Below are positions 48,999-61,823 of a DNA stretch of 64,000 bases, in pieces. The notes under the pieces were generated by a model that was given only the letters and a program-made list of their open reading frames with translations, was not told the DNA's origin and made no database searches. Source of the stretch: Physcomitrium patens. Lineage: Eukaryota > Streptophyta > Bryopsida > Funariales > Funariaceae. Every line of letters starts with the position of its first letter. Position 1 is the stretch's first letter. The stretch is taken from NCBI RefSeq assembly GCF_000002425.4, contig NC_037266.1, forward strand, positions 9,341,818 through 9,405,817, written 5' to 3'. A program made the translations under genes and the position numbers.

Positions 48999-51900
48999 GT
49001 GCAGCTGGAACCTTGTACAATTCCTAATGAAGGTCCTATCCTCTCCTCAGAACCCTCTCCTTGTTTTATAATAGACTTATATTTAGGACCTAAGAATTAC
49101 AAAGCCTCTGTTTTATTAGATTCGGGAGCCTCAGCATGTTTTTTAGATGAACAATTTGTTAAAAGTCGTAAAATACCCTATGTACAGAAACCTAAACCAG
49201 TACATGTAGAAGTCATAGATGGTCGTCCCTTGTCTTTTGGAGATGTCACTCATGAAACTCATCCTATAAAAGTAACAATAGACGGTCATGATAGCTACAT
49301 AGCTTTTAACATAATTAAATCCCCGTCCAATCTAGTTATTTTAGGTTTATCCTGGCTAGAAAAATATAACCCTCGAATAGATTGGAATTCGCGTAAACTT
49401 GACTTTTTCAAAAGCGTTATTAATAGTTCTACGAACCAAGTAAAAAATTATAAGTCTAGTACAGTAAAACCCGTACTGATAGGTGCAAAAGCATTTATAC
49501 ACGCAGCAAAAGAAGGATCAACTTTTGCTATTTATGCTGCACCTATTTCTGAAAACGTAAAGACTTCAAGTGGCATTCCAAGTCAATATCAGGAGTATCA
49601 AGACGTTTTTGAGAAAAAGAATGCAGATATTCTTCCTGAGCATCGTCCATATGATTGTTCAATCGACCTCAAGGAAGGAACTCAGCCACCATTTGGACCA
49701 ATTTACAGTTTATCGTAAAATGAGATGGCTGAACTCAAGACATATATTGACGAGAATTTAGCGAAGAATTTCATACGCCATTCAAAATCTCCAGCAGGAG
49801 CTCCAATTCTATTCGTAAAGAAAAAAGATGGATCTTTACGAATGTGTGTTGATTATCGAGGACTCAACAAGATCACAATCAAGAACAGGTATCCATTACC
49901 TTTGATATCAGGACTCCTTGACCAGTTGAACCAAGCTAAGATCTATACAAAAATAGATCTAAGAGGAGCATATAATCTAGTACGGATCAAAGAAGGAGAT
50001 GAATGGAAGACTGCGTTTCGAACCAGGTATGGACATTTCGAATATAATGTCATGCCCTTTGGACTCACGAATGCACCAGCTGCTTTTCAACATCTCATGA
50101 ATGATGTATTTCGTGAATTCTTAGACAATTTTGTCGTCTGCTATCTAGACGATATCCTGATCTATTCCAAGAACGTCGAAGAACATGAAATACATGTTCG
50201 TCAAGTATTACAAAAACTTAGAGATGCAGGATTGTACGCCAAGATGGAAAAGTGTGTATTTCACACTACTCAAGTTGACTTTTTAGGATACATCATTTCA
50301 AATGATGGTCTCATGATGGATTCTAAGAAAGTCCAAACAATCGTGGATTGGAAGATTCCAAGGACAGTAAGAGATGTTCAATGTTTCTTGGGATTTGCCA
50401 ATTACTATCGGATCTTCATCAAAGATTTCTCACGAGTTGCAGCTCCACTTACACGCTTGACTAGTAAAGATAAATTTCAATGGAATCAAGAAGCGGAAGC
50501 AGCATTTGAAGCCTTGAAGACATCGTTTGTCTCTGCACCAATCTTATATCGTGTTGACTTTTCCAAGGCATTTTTTATGGAAACAGATGCATCAGATTTT
50601 GCCTTGGGTGCAGTTTTATCACAAATGGGAACAGATGACAAACTCCATCCGATAGCTTTTCATTCAAGAAAATTCTCAGCAGCCGAGATCAATTATGAGA
50701 TCCACGATAAAGAACTTCTTGCAATCGTAGATTCCTTTCAAGAATGGCGTCATTATCTAGAAGGCGCTTCTAGTCCAGTCACTGTGTATACAGATCACAA
50801 GAACCTCGAATATTTCATGTCAGCACGCGTGTTGAATCGTTGTCAAGCTCGTTGGAGTATGTCTTTGTCAAGATTCGAGTTCATTATCACTTATCGGCCA
50901 GGAAAACAACAAGGTTTATCCGATGCTCTATCTAGACGTTCTTATTTTGCACCAAAAGAAAGAGATGCAGCTTTTGAGCAACAAAGAACGGTCCTCTTGA
51001 AACCGGAGCAATTTCATCTCCGAGCAATGAAATCAACATTGACTGTTGATTCAACTTTTCTCAAGCAAATCCAGTCCAGTATGTCCTCAGACCCTCTTGT
51101 TTATGATATCGAGAATAATTCTTCCAAGTCTCATGATCCTTCTAAGTTTGAGTTCAAGAATAATCTATTATATTTTGAAGGACGCCTATATGTTCCAAAA
51201 GGAGAAGCACGTTTACATGTTCTTCAAGCACGTCATGACTTTCCAACAGCAGGGCACTTTGGATATAATAAGACTCTGGAACTCATATCAAGAGATTTTT
51301 GGTGGCCACAAATGTGGAAGTCAGTCAAAGACTTTGTACAATCATGTGATATTTGTTCAAGATCAAAAATTCCTCGTCATCGACCTTACGGACTTCTTTA
51401 GCCATTACCTATACCAGAACAACCATGGTCTTCTGTTTCTATGGATTTCATCACAGATCTTCCAAGCTCAAGATCTTATGATTCTATATTTGTGATAGTA
51501 GATCGTTTCACCAAGATGGCACATTTTGTGCCATGTACAAAATCTATCACAGGTGAAGAAACAGCTAAGCTTTTCATTGATAATATCTATCGCTATCATG
51601 GATTACCTAAAGATATCATATCGGATAGGGGAACTCAATTTGTGTCAAGATTTTGGAGGACCCTTTTCAAGATTTTAAAAGTGGACATAAAACTATCTTC
51701 GGCTTTTCATCCTCAAACTGATGGACAAACAGAGCGCGTAAACCAAGTCTTGGAGCAATATTTAAGGTGTACTATCAACTACCAACAAGATGATTGGACA
51801 ACCCTTCTGCCATTGGCAGAGTTTGCTTATAATAATACGGTACATTCTTCCACGTAACAAACACCTTTCTTTGCCAATTATGGCTATCATCCACGACTTG

Positions 51901-52487
51901 ATATTTTTGATTTTTCAAAAGTTGATAATCCTGCAGCAGAAGATATGGCAAATCGGTTGTCAGAGTTACATGCAATAATGAAGACACAATTGAAGGAAGC
52001 TCAAGAACGACAAAAGATAAACGCAGATCTATATCGTAAGGAGCAACCACAGATCAACGTCGGTGATAAGGTATGGCTACTTCGTCGCAATATCAAGACT
52101 ACTCGACCTTGTGACAAGTTGGACTATCGTAGGCTTGGCCCCTTTTCTGTTTCTGAACAGATCAACCCAGTTGCATATCGGTTACATCTACCAGAGTCAA
52201 TGAAGATCCATCCTGTATTCCACGTATCTCTTCTTGAACCATATAAGACAGTGGATATACAAGGAAGAAGACAAATGCCACCGCCTCCTATAGAAGTAGA
52301 TAATAATGAAGAATTTGAGGTGGAAGAGATATTAGACTCAAGGCGGCGCCGAAATAAGCTGGAATATCTTGTTCATTGGCGCGGATATGATATTAGTGAA
52401 CGCACATGGGAGCCATCCAGGAATCTAGCAAATGCATCAACTAAAGTCAAAGTTTTTCATCAACGACATCCATCAAAACCAAGATGA
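48999..52487 (+). pseudogene. Family C pol: protease, RT, RNase H, integrase, chromodomain (young copy)
   Basis: Protease region at about 49050-49400 (VLLDSGASACFLD active site, then NLVILGLSWLEKYNP). RT at about 49740-50500 ([33 protein letters not shown], catalytic [10 protein letters not shown]). RNase H at about 50540-50950 ([41 protein letters not shown]). Integrase at about 51180-52000, with zinc finger ([22 protein letters not shown]) and DDE core (MDFITDLP, IISDRGTQF, SAFHPQTDGQTERVNQ). Chromodomain at about 52310-52490 (EVEEILDSRRRRNKLEYLVH, WRGYDISERTWEP), expected to bind histone marks and steer integration. The catalytic surroundings are well kept. About three breaks. Confidence 0.9.
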
Positions 52488-52581
52488 AAATCTCTCTTAT
52501 AAAAGAGACAAGATTGAGGCAAGATAACATTCAATTTCCTATCCTTGTTTGTAACTTCTTTGCATTTGTGACGCTAATTAG

Positions 52582-53004
52582 ATGGAGAGCCAACAACCAG
52601 TAGATTCAACTCAAGAACCTTCGTTTGCTGACCTGCCGGACGAGACATTACGATTGTCACAACCTTCAAGACGACGCAATCGAGATGAAGATCTTCAAGA
52701 ACGACATGTTCTTCCTCGAACAGATGGTGAGATACAACGCGTTTGGTATCACGATTTGGGAAGGGACTCCCGATGTTTGGTGATTTTGCTAGAGGTAGGA
52801 ACAACTCCTGATGGTGTTCCGAATATTCTATTCGAAGGAAGTTACGAAGGCCTCAATAATGATCAAATAACTGGGTGGTCTTCCCGCCCTGGTATGGGAC
52901 ACTACCGATGGTTGAGAGGCCCTATCAATCATTTTCGAAGAGAACAAAGATCAGAGTATGTGGCGAATACAATTCGTCGCATCATAGATTTCCTCAACAT
53001 ATGA
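52582..53004 (+). CDS. Family C extra 3' ORF, 140 residues, unknown function
   Basis: An open frame lies between the chromodomain and the polypurine tract. It starts MESQQPVDSTQEPSFADLP, passes through a basic stretch (RRRNRDEDLQERHVLPR), and ends in a Trp/Tyr-rich, folded-looking part with VWYHDLGRDSRCLVILLEVG, PNILFEGSYEGLN, GMGHYRWLRGPI and RSEYVANTIRRIIDFL. No signal peptide or membrane segment is seen, so it is not a typical envelope. I do not recognise the family. Collinear but broken versions exist at about 61361-61780 and, reversed, at about 34330-34680, so it belongs to the element family and is not a local capture. Confidence 0.7.
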   Translation: MESQQPVDSTQEPSFADLPDETLRLSQPSRRRNRDEDLQERHVLPRTDGEIQRVWYHDLGRDSRCLVILLEVGTTPDGVPNILFEGSYEGLNNDQITGWSSRPGMGHYRWLRGPINHFRREQRSEYVANTIRRIIDFLNI

Positions 53005-53029
53005 TGACCGCTCCTCGTGGAACTCGTCT

Positions 53030-53042
53030 CTAGAAGGGGGGG
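53030..53042 (+). promoter_or_regulatory. Family C polypurine tract
   Basis: AGAAGGGGGGG ends three bases (TAA) before the 3' LTR. The older copy has AGAAAGGGAGAAA at the same place. Confidence 0.75.
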
Positions 53043-53045
53043 TAA

Positions 53046-53597
53046 TGTCACGGCCATAATCATGTAAGCTAATAATTACATATAGAAATAGGTAGAAGTA
53101 AGTAAAAGTAGATAAAAGTAAGTTAATTGTATAATATTTAATATAGAAGCTTCCTAGAAACTTCCTAGACGCTGCTTTGACTTCATAGGTGTCTTTAATT
53201 GACTTTTTGGATTAGAAACGTGGTCAACAAGTTGGCCATGTGCCACACATGTTGTTAGCTTGAAGATCAAGCTAACTATGTGGCCCACACGTAGAAAAAC
53301 TTGCCTTGTAAGTCAAGGCATGTGTCCTACAAAGTCAACACATATTGGAGGTCCTATAGAACGTCGCCACGTAGCCCCTAGTTAGATAGTATATATAGAG
53401 ACAAGAGTGAAGGCTTCTTCACTCTTGTCAACTCCTTTCTTGCTTCTAGTCCAGGTTCAAGAGTCTTTAGTTTCTTGTCTTGTGGCAATAGCCATTCCAG
53501 TTTCCTTTTAATATACCTACTTGTTTATATTTTGACTTATTATATCGAGATAGCCTTTTGGTGTATATTTTTCCTCATCGAGTCTTTGTCCTTGACA
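53046..53597 (+). repeat. Family C young copy, 3' LTR
   Basis: 552 bp, nearly identical to 47224-47775. It is followed by the ATAAC duplication at 53598-53602. Confidence 0.95.
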
Positions 53598-53602
53598 ATA
53601 AC

Positions 53603-55830
53603 CGCTTCTATTGCAAGCAATCAAAATGTGAACTTTGAAAGTTGGAAGTCACCTTTTTGGAGCATGTAATATCCTCCAAAGGCATGCTCATGGAGCAAGA
53701 CAAATTGAAAGGAATAGAGGATTGATCAACCCTCAAGGATGCGTCTAAAGTTTGCTCATTTTTAGGCCATATTAAATATTATTGCCTTTTTATTTGGCAA
53801 TTTGCACACATTGCTGTCTCATTCATAAATCTATTCAAGAAAGGATGCCCTATTTGAATGGAAATGGAATAGAAAAGTGTCTTTGATAGGTTGAAAGAAG
53901 CACTCATTACTGCTCCAATATTCCAATTGTATAATCCCAACCTTCCTTGTATACTTGACATTAATGCTTCTGACTTTGTTCTTAGAGTGGTCCTTCAATA
54001 AGACTTTAGTAGGGGCTTTCAACTTTTGGCATATGAATCACTTAAGCTGAGAAGGCTAGAGCATAGTTACTCTGTACATGATCAAGAGTAATTAACAATT
54101 GATCACACCACAAAGGTGTAGCAATATTATTTGTTGGAAAAGCTAGTGGTTGTTCAAATTGATCATCAATCCTTGCTACTTGATTTTTATCTAAAAAATA
54201 TGAAATCACAATATCATTGTTGAGAAGAATAATTGCAGTTTTTTGATATCTAGTAGGAGTAGAAGCAAGGGCAACAACATATTGAGCCAAATAGTTTATT
54301 GGGGAGACCAAACTTGAAGACCGAATTGAGAGATAAGATATAAATTATTACCATTAATAGTATCATTTCAAATCTAAGCAAATAAATAGAATAAAAGGAA
54401 GCTATGCATTAGCATGCTTATTGCAAGATAGTTAGCAATCAGCTAAAACTTGACAATACACAATATCAAGAGTATAATCTTAATGATGGTTTGCTCTATT
54501 TCAAGAAGCATATTTATGTATCTAATAATACTATATTTTGGACGCACATACTTCAAGAGAGACATGACATCCTAAAATGTGAATATCTAAGGCAAGAAAA
54601 GACTTTAAAATAGATCTCAAGGACATGATTTTGAGTAGGTTTGGATTATGATGTTTGAGCCTTTTTCTGCTCTTATAATCATATCGACACAATAAAGCAT
54701 GCAATACAATGTCTTTTGGACTATTATAGCCAATTTTGCTAGCTATGACACTTTAAAAGAAAGTCACTATAGATCTCATTAAGTGTTCGTCACAGACGCC
54801 TCATAATCACACTGCAATTGCTATCTTTGTAGATCAATTCTTGAAGCAACTTAGCTTGGTCATGATACGTTCGGATATTAATGCTCTAGTACTTGCACAT
54901 ATCTTTTTCAATATTATCTTTTGTCACTAAAGATTACCTCGGGTCATCATTTCAGATTGAGATTCATGCTTCATAAGAAGCTTTTGACAAGCCTTATTTA
55001 AGCTATTAGGCACACAACTTGTCATGTCTATAGCCTTCCATTTCCAAACAGATGGACAAACAGAGCATGTAAAATCGGACCTTAAAAGATATATTGTAGA
55101 TATTTGTGGTAATTTATCATAATGACTCTGATGAATACTTGACACCCTTGGAATTTACTTAGAATGATAGTATTCAAGCAATTACTTGTCATTCACCATT
55201 TTTTCTTAACATCGATCAGCATCCAATTATGCCAACAATTCTCTATCGTCCCATCGATACCAACAATCTATCAACAGAGTTAATAACTATCTTATAAGAG
55301 GTACGACACCACGTCCTTATGACATAAAATTGACAAAAGCACTATGTGGATAGCCATTGACAATACAAGATATTTTAGGATGATAATCAGGTGTTACTCT
55401 CCAATGCGAACTTACTACTTGCTACATCAACTCAAATCCATAAACTAGCACCTTGGTGACTTTGACTTTTTTGTATTTCTATAGTGATTTTTGATGTCAC
55501 ATATTGCCTTGAATTTTTGCTACATATTTGGATCTATCCAGTCTTTCATGTTTTGTAATTGAAGAAATTTCTTATTAAGCCAAAGCGCTTTTTAGATTGA
55601 CACCAACCACTACCATGACTAGTTGTAGTTGATGATTAATACAAATATAAAATAGATAGTATTTTGGAGCATTACTACCTTCGCCATGGTAGTGGATGTC
55701 CACAATTTTAATACAAAAATTTTTAAAAAGGTTATCCCATCTACAATACAATATGGAAACTTGCACAAAATTTCATTCATTGCCTAATGATAATTTGGAG
55801 ATATCATCAAGAGCAAAATGAGGACCTTTT
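53603..55830 (+). pseudogene. Family D pol, right part: RT end, RNase H, integrase, chromodomain (fossil)
   Basis: This resumes family D after the young insertion. The RT thumb and connection come first (HVISSKGMLMEQDKL, VCSFLGHIKYYCLFI, RLKEALITAPIFQLYNPNL). RNase H follows (LDINASDFVLRVVLQ). The integrase lies at about 54540-55270, with FQTDGQTEHV in the core near 55035. A tail follows near 55440. A worn chromodomain lies at about 55630-55800 (ILEHYYLRHGSGC, KGYPIYNTIWKLAQNF). The chromodomain assigns family D to the chromoviruses. Many breaks. Confidence 0.75.
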
Positions 55831-55852
55831 GCATTAATAGAGGAGAATTAAT

Positions 55853-56008
55853 TGTAACAAGGTATAGATAAGATATTTGTATTGTTGATATATAGGGATA
55901 GATAATTAGAACCATGCTTGAGAAGTTATGGAAGTTTCTAGAATTAAGGCTACATTAATAGATCATATAGAATCTATCATAGAATATTTTAGAAAGAGCT
56001 TAAGGCAG
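55853..56008 (+). repeat. Family D 3' LTR, first fragment
   Basis: TGTAACAAGGTATAG to AGAGCTTAAGGCAG matches the first 156 bp of the 5' LTR. It is interrupted by the older family C copy; GGCAG here and GGTGA at 62377-62381 are the two sides of the duplication. Confidence 0.75.
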
Positions 56009-56562
56009 TATCATAGACATACACATGCAAGCTAGTAATTACTTGTATAAATAGGTAGAAGTAAATAAAAGTAGATAAAAATAAGTTAATTCTATAATAT
56101 CTTCTATAGAAGCTTCCTAGAAGCTTTATAAATACTGCTTTGACTTTATAGATGTCTATAATTGATTTTTTGGATTAAAAACGAAATCAACAAGTTTGCC
56201 ATGTACCACACATATTATTAGCTTAAAGACCAAGCTAACTATGTGGCCCACATATAGAAAAACTTGCCTTGTAAGTCAAAGCATGTATTCTACAAAGTTA
56301 ACACATATTGGAGGTCCTATAAAACATTGCCACATAGCTCCTAGTTAGATAATATATATAAAGATAAGAGTGAAATCCTCTTTACTCTTGTCAACTCTTT
56401 TCTTGCTTTTAGTCTAATTTTAAGAGTCTTATATTTTTTAGTCTTTGACAATAGCAATTCCAGTTCTTCATTGAATATACATACTTTCTTCTATTTTGTC
56501 ACTTTCTTTTTGACATAGATTCCATAAGTTTATGCATCTTCTTTGAGTTTGTGTCCTTAACA
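56009..56562 (+). repeat. Family C older copy, 5' LTR
   Basis: It opens TATCATAGACAT (TGTCATGG in the 3' LTR) and ends GTCCTTAACA. It keeps the TATA (56353), ACTCTTGTCAA (56384-56394) and, just outside, TTGACAAGAGT (56566-56576). Confidence 0.85.
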
Positions 56563-56766
56563 GATTTGACAAGAGTATATATACAATATCAGAGCTTTGT
56601 CCTTTCTTGATAAAGAGTAGATTATCTCTTTTTCTTGATAAGACATAAACATATTAGAAGTTGTGGATTACCCTCTTCTTAATTAATATTATTTTTAGAA
56701 TTCTTTTCTTGATTTTTAAGTATTGTATTCTATGAGAATAGACACCTTTTTTTTTATTGTGCTAGC

Positions 56767-57775
56767 ATGGTAGAGCTTTTTGAAATGAAGAATGCAATGG
56801 CTCAAATGAAAAAGCAAATGAGAGAGTTAATGCTTGTAATGCATCAACTCAGTCTACCATCACAAAGAGCAACAAGGTTATTAGGCAATGAAGATATAGA
56901 GATGATTGGAGTTGCTTCAATATCTACACCAAGCCATACTAGTGCTCCTACAACAAAACATCATTCAAGTTTCAAGGAACCAAAAATTAGATTGCTTCAG
57001 AAGTTTGATGACATAAGATCTAAGTTTCAAGGATTTAGTAATCAGGTACAACTAGTGATTGAATTATAACCTCAAAGTTATCCAATTCAAGGATCACAAG
57101 TCAGATTTATTAAAATATTATTTTCAAGTTCTCCTTTATCATGATTTTCATCATTTCTTAAACGATGTGATCCAATATTGGATAATTTAGAAGCATTTTT
57201 AGAAGAGTTTTGATCTATGTATAGAGAATATGATGTAATCCATGTTGCAACCAACAAGATTCATATCTTGCAATAAGACAATTAATCACTGATATTATAC
57301 GCTTTGTAATTTTGATAATTAGCAATAGATATCAAGTGGGATGATGCAGCACTCATCAACCAATTTCTCTACAGATTACAATATGAAGTAAAAAAATTAA
57401 TGCTCAATTTACCTAATCCTCAAACATTGAGTCAAACAATTGACTTTATTGTGAAATGTGATAATTGACTTTTTGAGTTTTGATCTAAGAATTGTACAAG
57501 AAAATCTCAACATTATTACAATTCAATGACAACACCATCAACTTTTCAATCTAAATATTTGGAAGTAGAAGACATGCAAATTGATGCAGTACATTTTAAA
57601 CTTCTTATCAAATAAGAAAAGACTTGTTGTTGTCAAAAAAGACTATGTTTATATTCTGGAGAAGCTAAGCACATTGCTCAATATTATCCAAAGAAACAAT
57701 GTAACTACAAAATGAGGAATACTGTTGTTAAAAATAAAAACATATTGGAAAATAAATTTGTCTAAATAGAATAGG
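56767..57775 (+). pseudogene. Family C older copy gag (fossil)
   Basis: It is collinear with the gag at 47989-48993. The N-terminal helix MAQMKKQMRELMLVMHQLS and the domain start RLLQKFDDIRSKFQGFSNQV are clear, and the zinc-knuckle region near 57650 is worn. Multiple breaks. Confidence 0.8.
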
Positions 57776-57829
57776 GTTCATGCGATTGGAATCTTGTATA
57801 ATTCTTAATGAAAGTCATCTTTTCTCCTC

Positions 57830-60800
57830 ATAATCCTCTTCTTATTTTACGATAGATTTACGTTTAGGATTTAATAATCACAAAGCCTTTGCTTTAATAG
57901 ATTCAAGAGCCTCAACTTTTTTTTAAATGAAGAATTTATTAAAAGTTATAATATATAGTTAGTATAAAAAACTAAACTCGTACACATAGAAGTCATAGAC
58001 GGTCGTCCGTTATCTTCTAGAGATGTTATTCATGAAACACTTCCTATAGATGTAGTAATAAATGGTCATAATAATCGTATAATTTTTAATATAATTAGAT
58101 CTCACTCTAATCTAGTCATTTTAGGTTTATCGTGGCTAAAGAAATATAATCTTGTGATGGATTGGATTTCTTGCAAATTTGACTTTTCTTCAAACATCAT
58201 TAAGAGTTTTTCTAATCTAGTAGAAAGCCATGAGTCTAGTATAGCCAAATTTATACTTATAGGTAAAAAAAGCTTTTTTGTATGCTGCAAAAAAAAAATT
58301 ACCTTTTGTTATTTATGCCACATCCATTTTAAATGATAGAAAGATTTCAAGTAAAATTCCAAGTCAATATCAAGATTTTAAAGATATTTTTGAGAAGAAG
58401 AATATAGATATTCTTCCAAAGTATCGTCTATATGATTGCTCAATCGATCTTAAAGAAGGACCTCAGCCGCCATTTGGTCCAATCTATAGTTTATCACAAA
58501 ATGAGTTGGCTAAACTCAAGAAGTATATTGATGAGAACTTGGCCAAGAATTTCATACGCCATTCAAAATCTCCTACAAGAGTTCATATCTTATTTGTAAA
58601 GAAAAAAAATTAATCATTGCAAATGTGTGTTGATTATCAAGGATTCAACAAGATTACCATCAAAAATAGATATCCTTTGCCTTTGATATCTGGACTTTTT
58701 TATCAATTAAATCACACTAAGATCTATACAAAAATAGATCTGTAAGGAGCGTACAATTTGGTCCACATTAAAGAAGTAGATGAATGGAAGACTGCATTTC
58801 AAATAAGGTATAGACACTTTGAATATAATGTCATGCCTTTTAGACTCATGAATGTACCAACTACTTTTCAACAACTTATGAATGATGTTTTTTTTGAGTT
58901 TCTAGATGATTTTATTATCTGTTATTTAGATGACATTTTAATCTACTCTAAGAACGCAGAAGAACATAAAATTCATGTTTGTCATGTATTACAAAAACTT
59001 AGAGATGCAAGATTGTATGCCAAGATGAAAAAGTGTATATTCTACACTATTCAAGTTGACTTCTTAGGATACATCATTTCAAATAATAGTCTAATGATGG
59101 ATCCTAAAAAATTTCACACAATTATGGACTAGAAGATTCCAAAAATAATAAAAGATGTATAATATTTTTTGGCATTTGCCAATTACTATCAGATCTTAAT
59201 CAAGAACTTTTTTTAAGTTGCAGCACTACTTCGATGCTTAACTTGTAAAGACAAGCTTGACTGGAGTAAAGAACCAGAAGTATCATTTGAATCTTTGAAG
59301 AAAGCTTTTACTTTTGTACCAATCTTGCATTGCAATAACTTTTTCAAAGTATTTTTTATAGAAACAGATTCATCTGACTTTGCCTTGGATGCAGTCTTGT
59401 CACAAATAGGAGTAGATGACAAACTTCATCCAATAGCTTTTCATTCAAAAAAAATTTCAGCAGCTGAGATTAATTATGAAATCTATGACAAGAAACTTGT
59501 TGCAATCATGGATTCTTTTCAAGAATGGCATCATTATTTAGAAGGTGCTTCAAGGCCAGTCACCATATATACATATCATAAGAACCTTAATTATTTCATG
59601 TCAGCATGTGTTTTGAATCATCGCCAAGCTCGTTGGAGCATATCTTTATCATGATTTGATTTTAATATCACTTATTAGCTAGGAAAACAAGAAGGTTTAT
59701 TTGATGCCCTTTCTAGACATTCATATCTTGTACCAAATGAAGGAAATGCATCCTTTGATGAGCAAAGAATGATTCTCTTAAAGCCAAAGTATTTTCATCT
59801 TTGAGTAATAAAATCAACATTGATTATTGATTCAATCCTTATGAAATAAATCCAATCAAGTATGTCTTTTGATCCTCTTATTCACAATATCAAGAATCCT
59901 TCTTCTAAGTCATAAGATACTTCTAAGTTTGAGTTTAAAAACAACTTACTTTATTTTGAAGGTCAATTATATGTTCCAAAAAAAAAAACATGATTACTTG
60001 TTCTTCAAGCATGTCACGACCTTTCAACAACATGACATTTTAGATACAATAAGACTTTGGAGCTTATATCTAGACATTTTTGGTAGCCACAAATGTAGAA
60101 GGGTGTGAAAGACTATGTTCAGTTATGTGACATTTTTTCAAGATAAAAAACTCCCTGTCATCAACCTTATGGACTTCTTTAACTATTATCCATTCTAGAA
60201 CAACAATGGTCTTATGTTTCTATAGATTTTATCATGGATCTTCCAATCTCAGGTTTTTATGACTCTATATTCGTGATAATAGATCATTTTACTAAGATGG
60301 CACATTTTGTACCATGTACAAAATCTATCACAAGTGAAGAAATAGCTAAACACTTTCTTGACAACATCTATAGTTATCATAGATTATCCAAGGATATTAT
60401 ATCAGATAGGAGAACTCAGTTTGTATCAAGATTTTGGCGAACTCTTTTCAAGATTATAAAAGTAGATATAAAACTATCTTCAACATTCCATCTTCAAACT
60501 AATAGACAAACAAAGCGTATTAATCAAATTTTGGAGTAATACTTAAGATGTACCATCAACTACCAATAAGATGATTGGACAACTCTTTTGCCATTGATAG
60601 AGTTTGTTTATAATAACATAGTACATTCTTCTACAAAACAAACACCTTTCTTTGCCAATTATGGTTATCATCCACAATTTGATACTTTTGACTTTTTAAA
60701 AGCTAATAATCCTTCAGCGAGAGATTTGACAAATCGTTTGTTAGAGCTACATGCAACAATGAAGCCATAATTAAAAAAAGCTCAAGAAGGATAAAAGAAC

Positions 60801-61265
60801 AAAGTGGATGTCTATCAAAAAGAACAATCACAATTCAACATAAGTAACAAGGTATGATTACTTTGTTGTAATATCAAGACTACTCGTCTTTGTGATAAAT
60901 TAGACTATTATAGACTTGGACCTTTTTCTATTTCTGAATAAGTCAATCCAATTGCATATCAATTATATTTACTAGAGTCAATAATTATTCATTCCATATT
61001 CTATGTGTCTCTTTTTGAATCATATAAGAAAATGAACATACCGAAAAAAAGACAAGTGCCACTTCCTCCTATAGAATTAGATAATAATAAAGATTTTGAG
61101 ATAGAAGAAGTCCTTGATTTAAGGCGGTGCTGAAATAGGTTGGAATATCTTGTTCATTGAGGTAGATAGGATATTAGCAAATACACATGGAAGCTAGCAA
61201 AAAATCTTACAAATTTAACAAAGAAGATAGAAGTTTTTCATCGACGACATCCATCAAAACTAAAA
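57830..61265 (+). pseudogene. Family C older copy pol with chromodomain (fossil)
   Basis: The domain order equals the young copy. Protease-like region near 57870-58170. RT at about 58480-59130 ([24 protein letters not shown], catalytic [11 protein letters not shown]). RNase H at about 59340-59710 (IETDSSDFALDAVLSQ). Integrase at about 59960-60780 (FVIIDHFTKMAHFVPCTKS, SRFWRTLFKIIKVDIKLS). Worn chromodomain near 61090-61250. Many breaks. Confidence 0.8.
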
Positions 61266-61360
61266 TGAAGATCTCTATAAAAGAAATAAGATCTAGATAA
61301 GATAAAATTCTATCTTTTATACTCGTTTGTAATTCTTGTATATTCATGATACTAAAGAGA

Positions 61361-61780
61361 TGGAGAATCAATAGCCAACAGATTCAACTCAGGAGCCTTT
61401 GTTTGTTGACCTTTCAGATGAGACATTACAATTGTCACAACTTTTAAGATGGCAATTGAGATGAAGATCCTCAAGAACATCATATTTTTTCTTGAATAGA
61501 TGGCAAGATATAATATATTTGGTATCACAACCTTGGAAGAGACTTCCAATGTTTGGTAATTTTATTAGAGGTAGGAACAAGTCCTGATGGTATTCCAAAT
61601 GTTTTATTTGAAGGAAGTTATGAAGGCCTCAATAACAATCAAATAATAAGGTGGTCTTCTTGCCGTGGTATGGAATACTATTGATGGTTGAGAGGCCCTA
61701 TCAACCATCTTCAAAGAAAACAAAGATCTGAGTATGTAGCGAATACAATTTGTTGCATCATAGATTTTCTCAGCATATGA
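61361..61780 (+). pseudogene. Family C older copy, extra 3' ORF region (fossil)
   Basis: It is collinear with the 140-residue frame at 52582-53004, from the start region to the IDFL-like end, and ends just before the polypurine tract. This is the second of three copies here carrying the extra region. It is broken. Confidence 0.75.
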
Positions 61781-61823
61781 TGATCGCTCCTCGTGGAACT
61801 CATTCCTAGAAAGGGAGAAATAA

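Larger units (their letters stand above)
47224..53597 (+). mobile_element. Family C Ty3/gypsy chromovirus, young near-whole copy
   Basis: A 6374-bp element with two 552-bp LTRs (TGTCACGG to CTTGACA) that differ at about one base, and a perfect ATAAC target duplication. Gag, protease, RT, RNase H, integrase, chromodomain and an extra 3' ORF are all present in order. It sits in the RT of family D on the same strand. LTR near-identity points to a very recent insertion, of the order of 100,000 years or less at plant-like rates (inference). It looks structurally whole, with about three breaks in pol. Confidence 0.95.

Noticed and set aside
52582-53004. Envelope gene for family C
   Set aside because: The position fits, but there is no signal peptide, membrane segment or envelope motif in the 140 residues.
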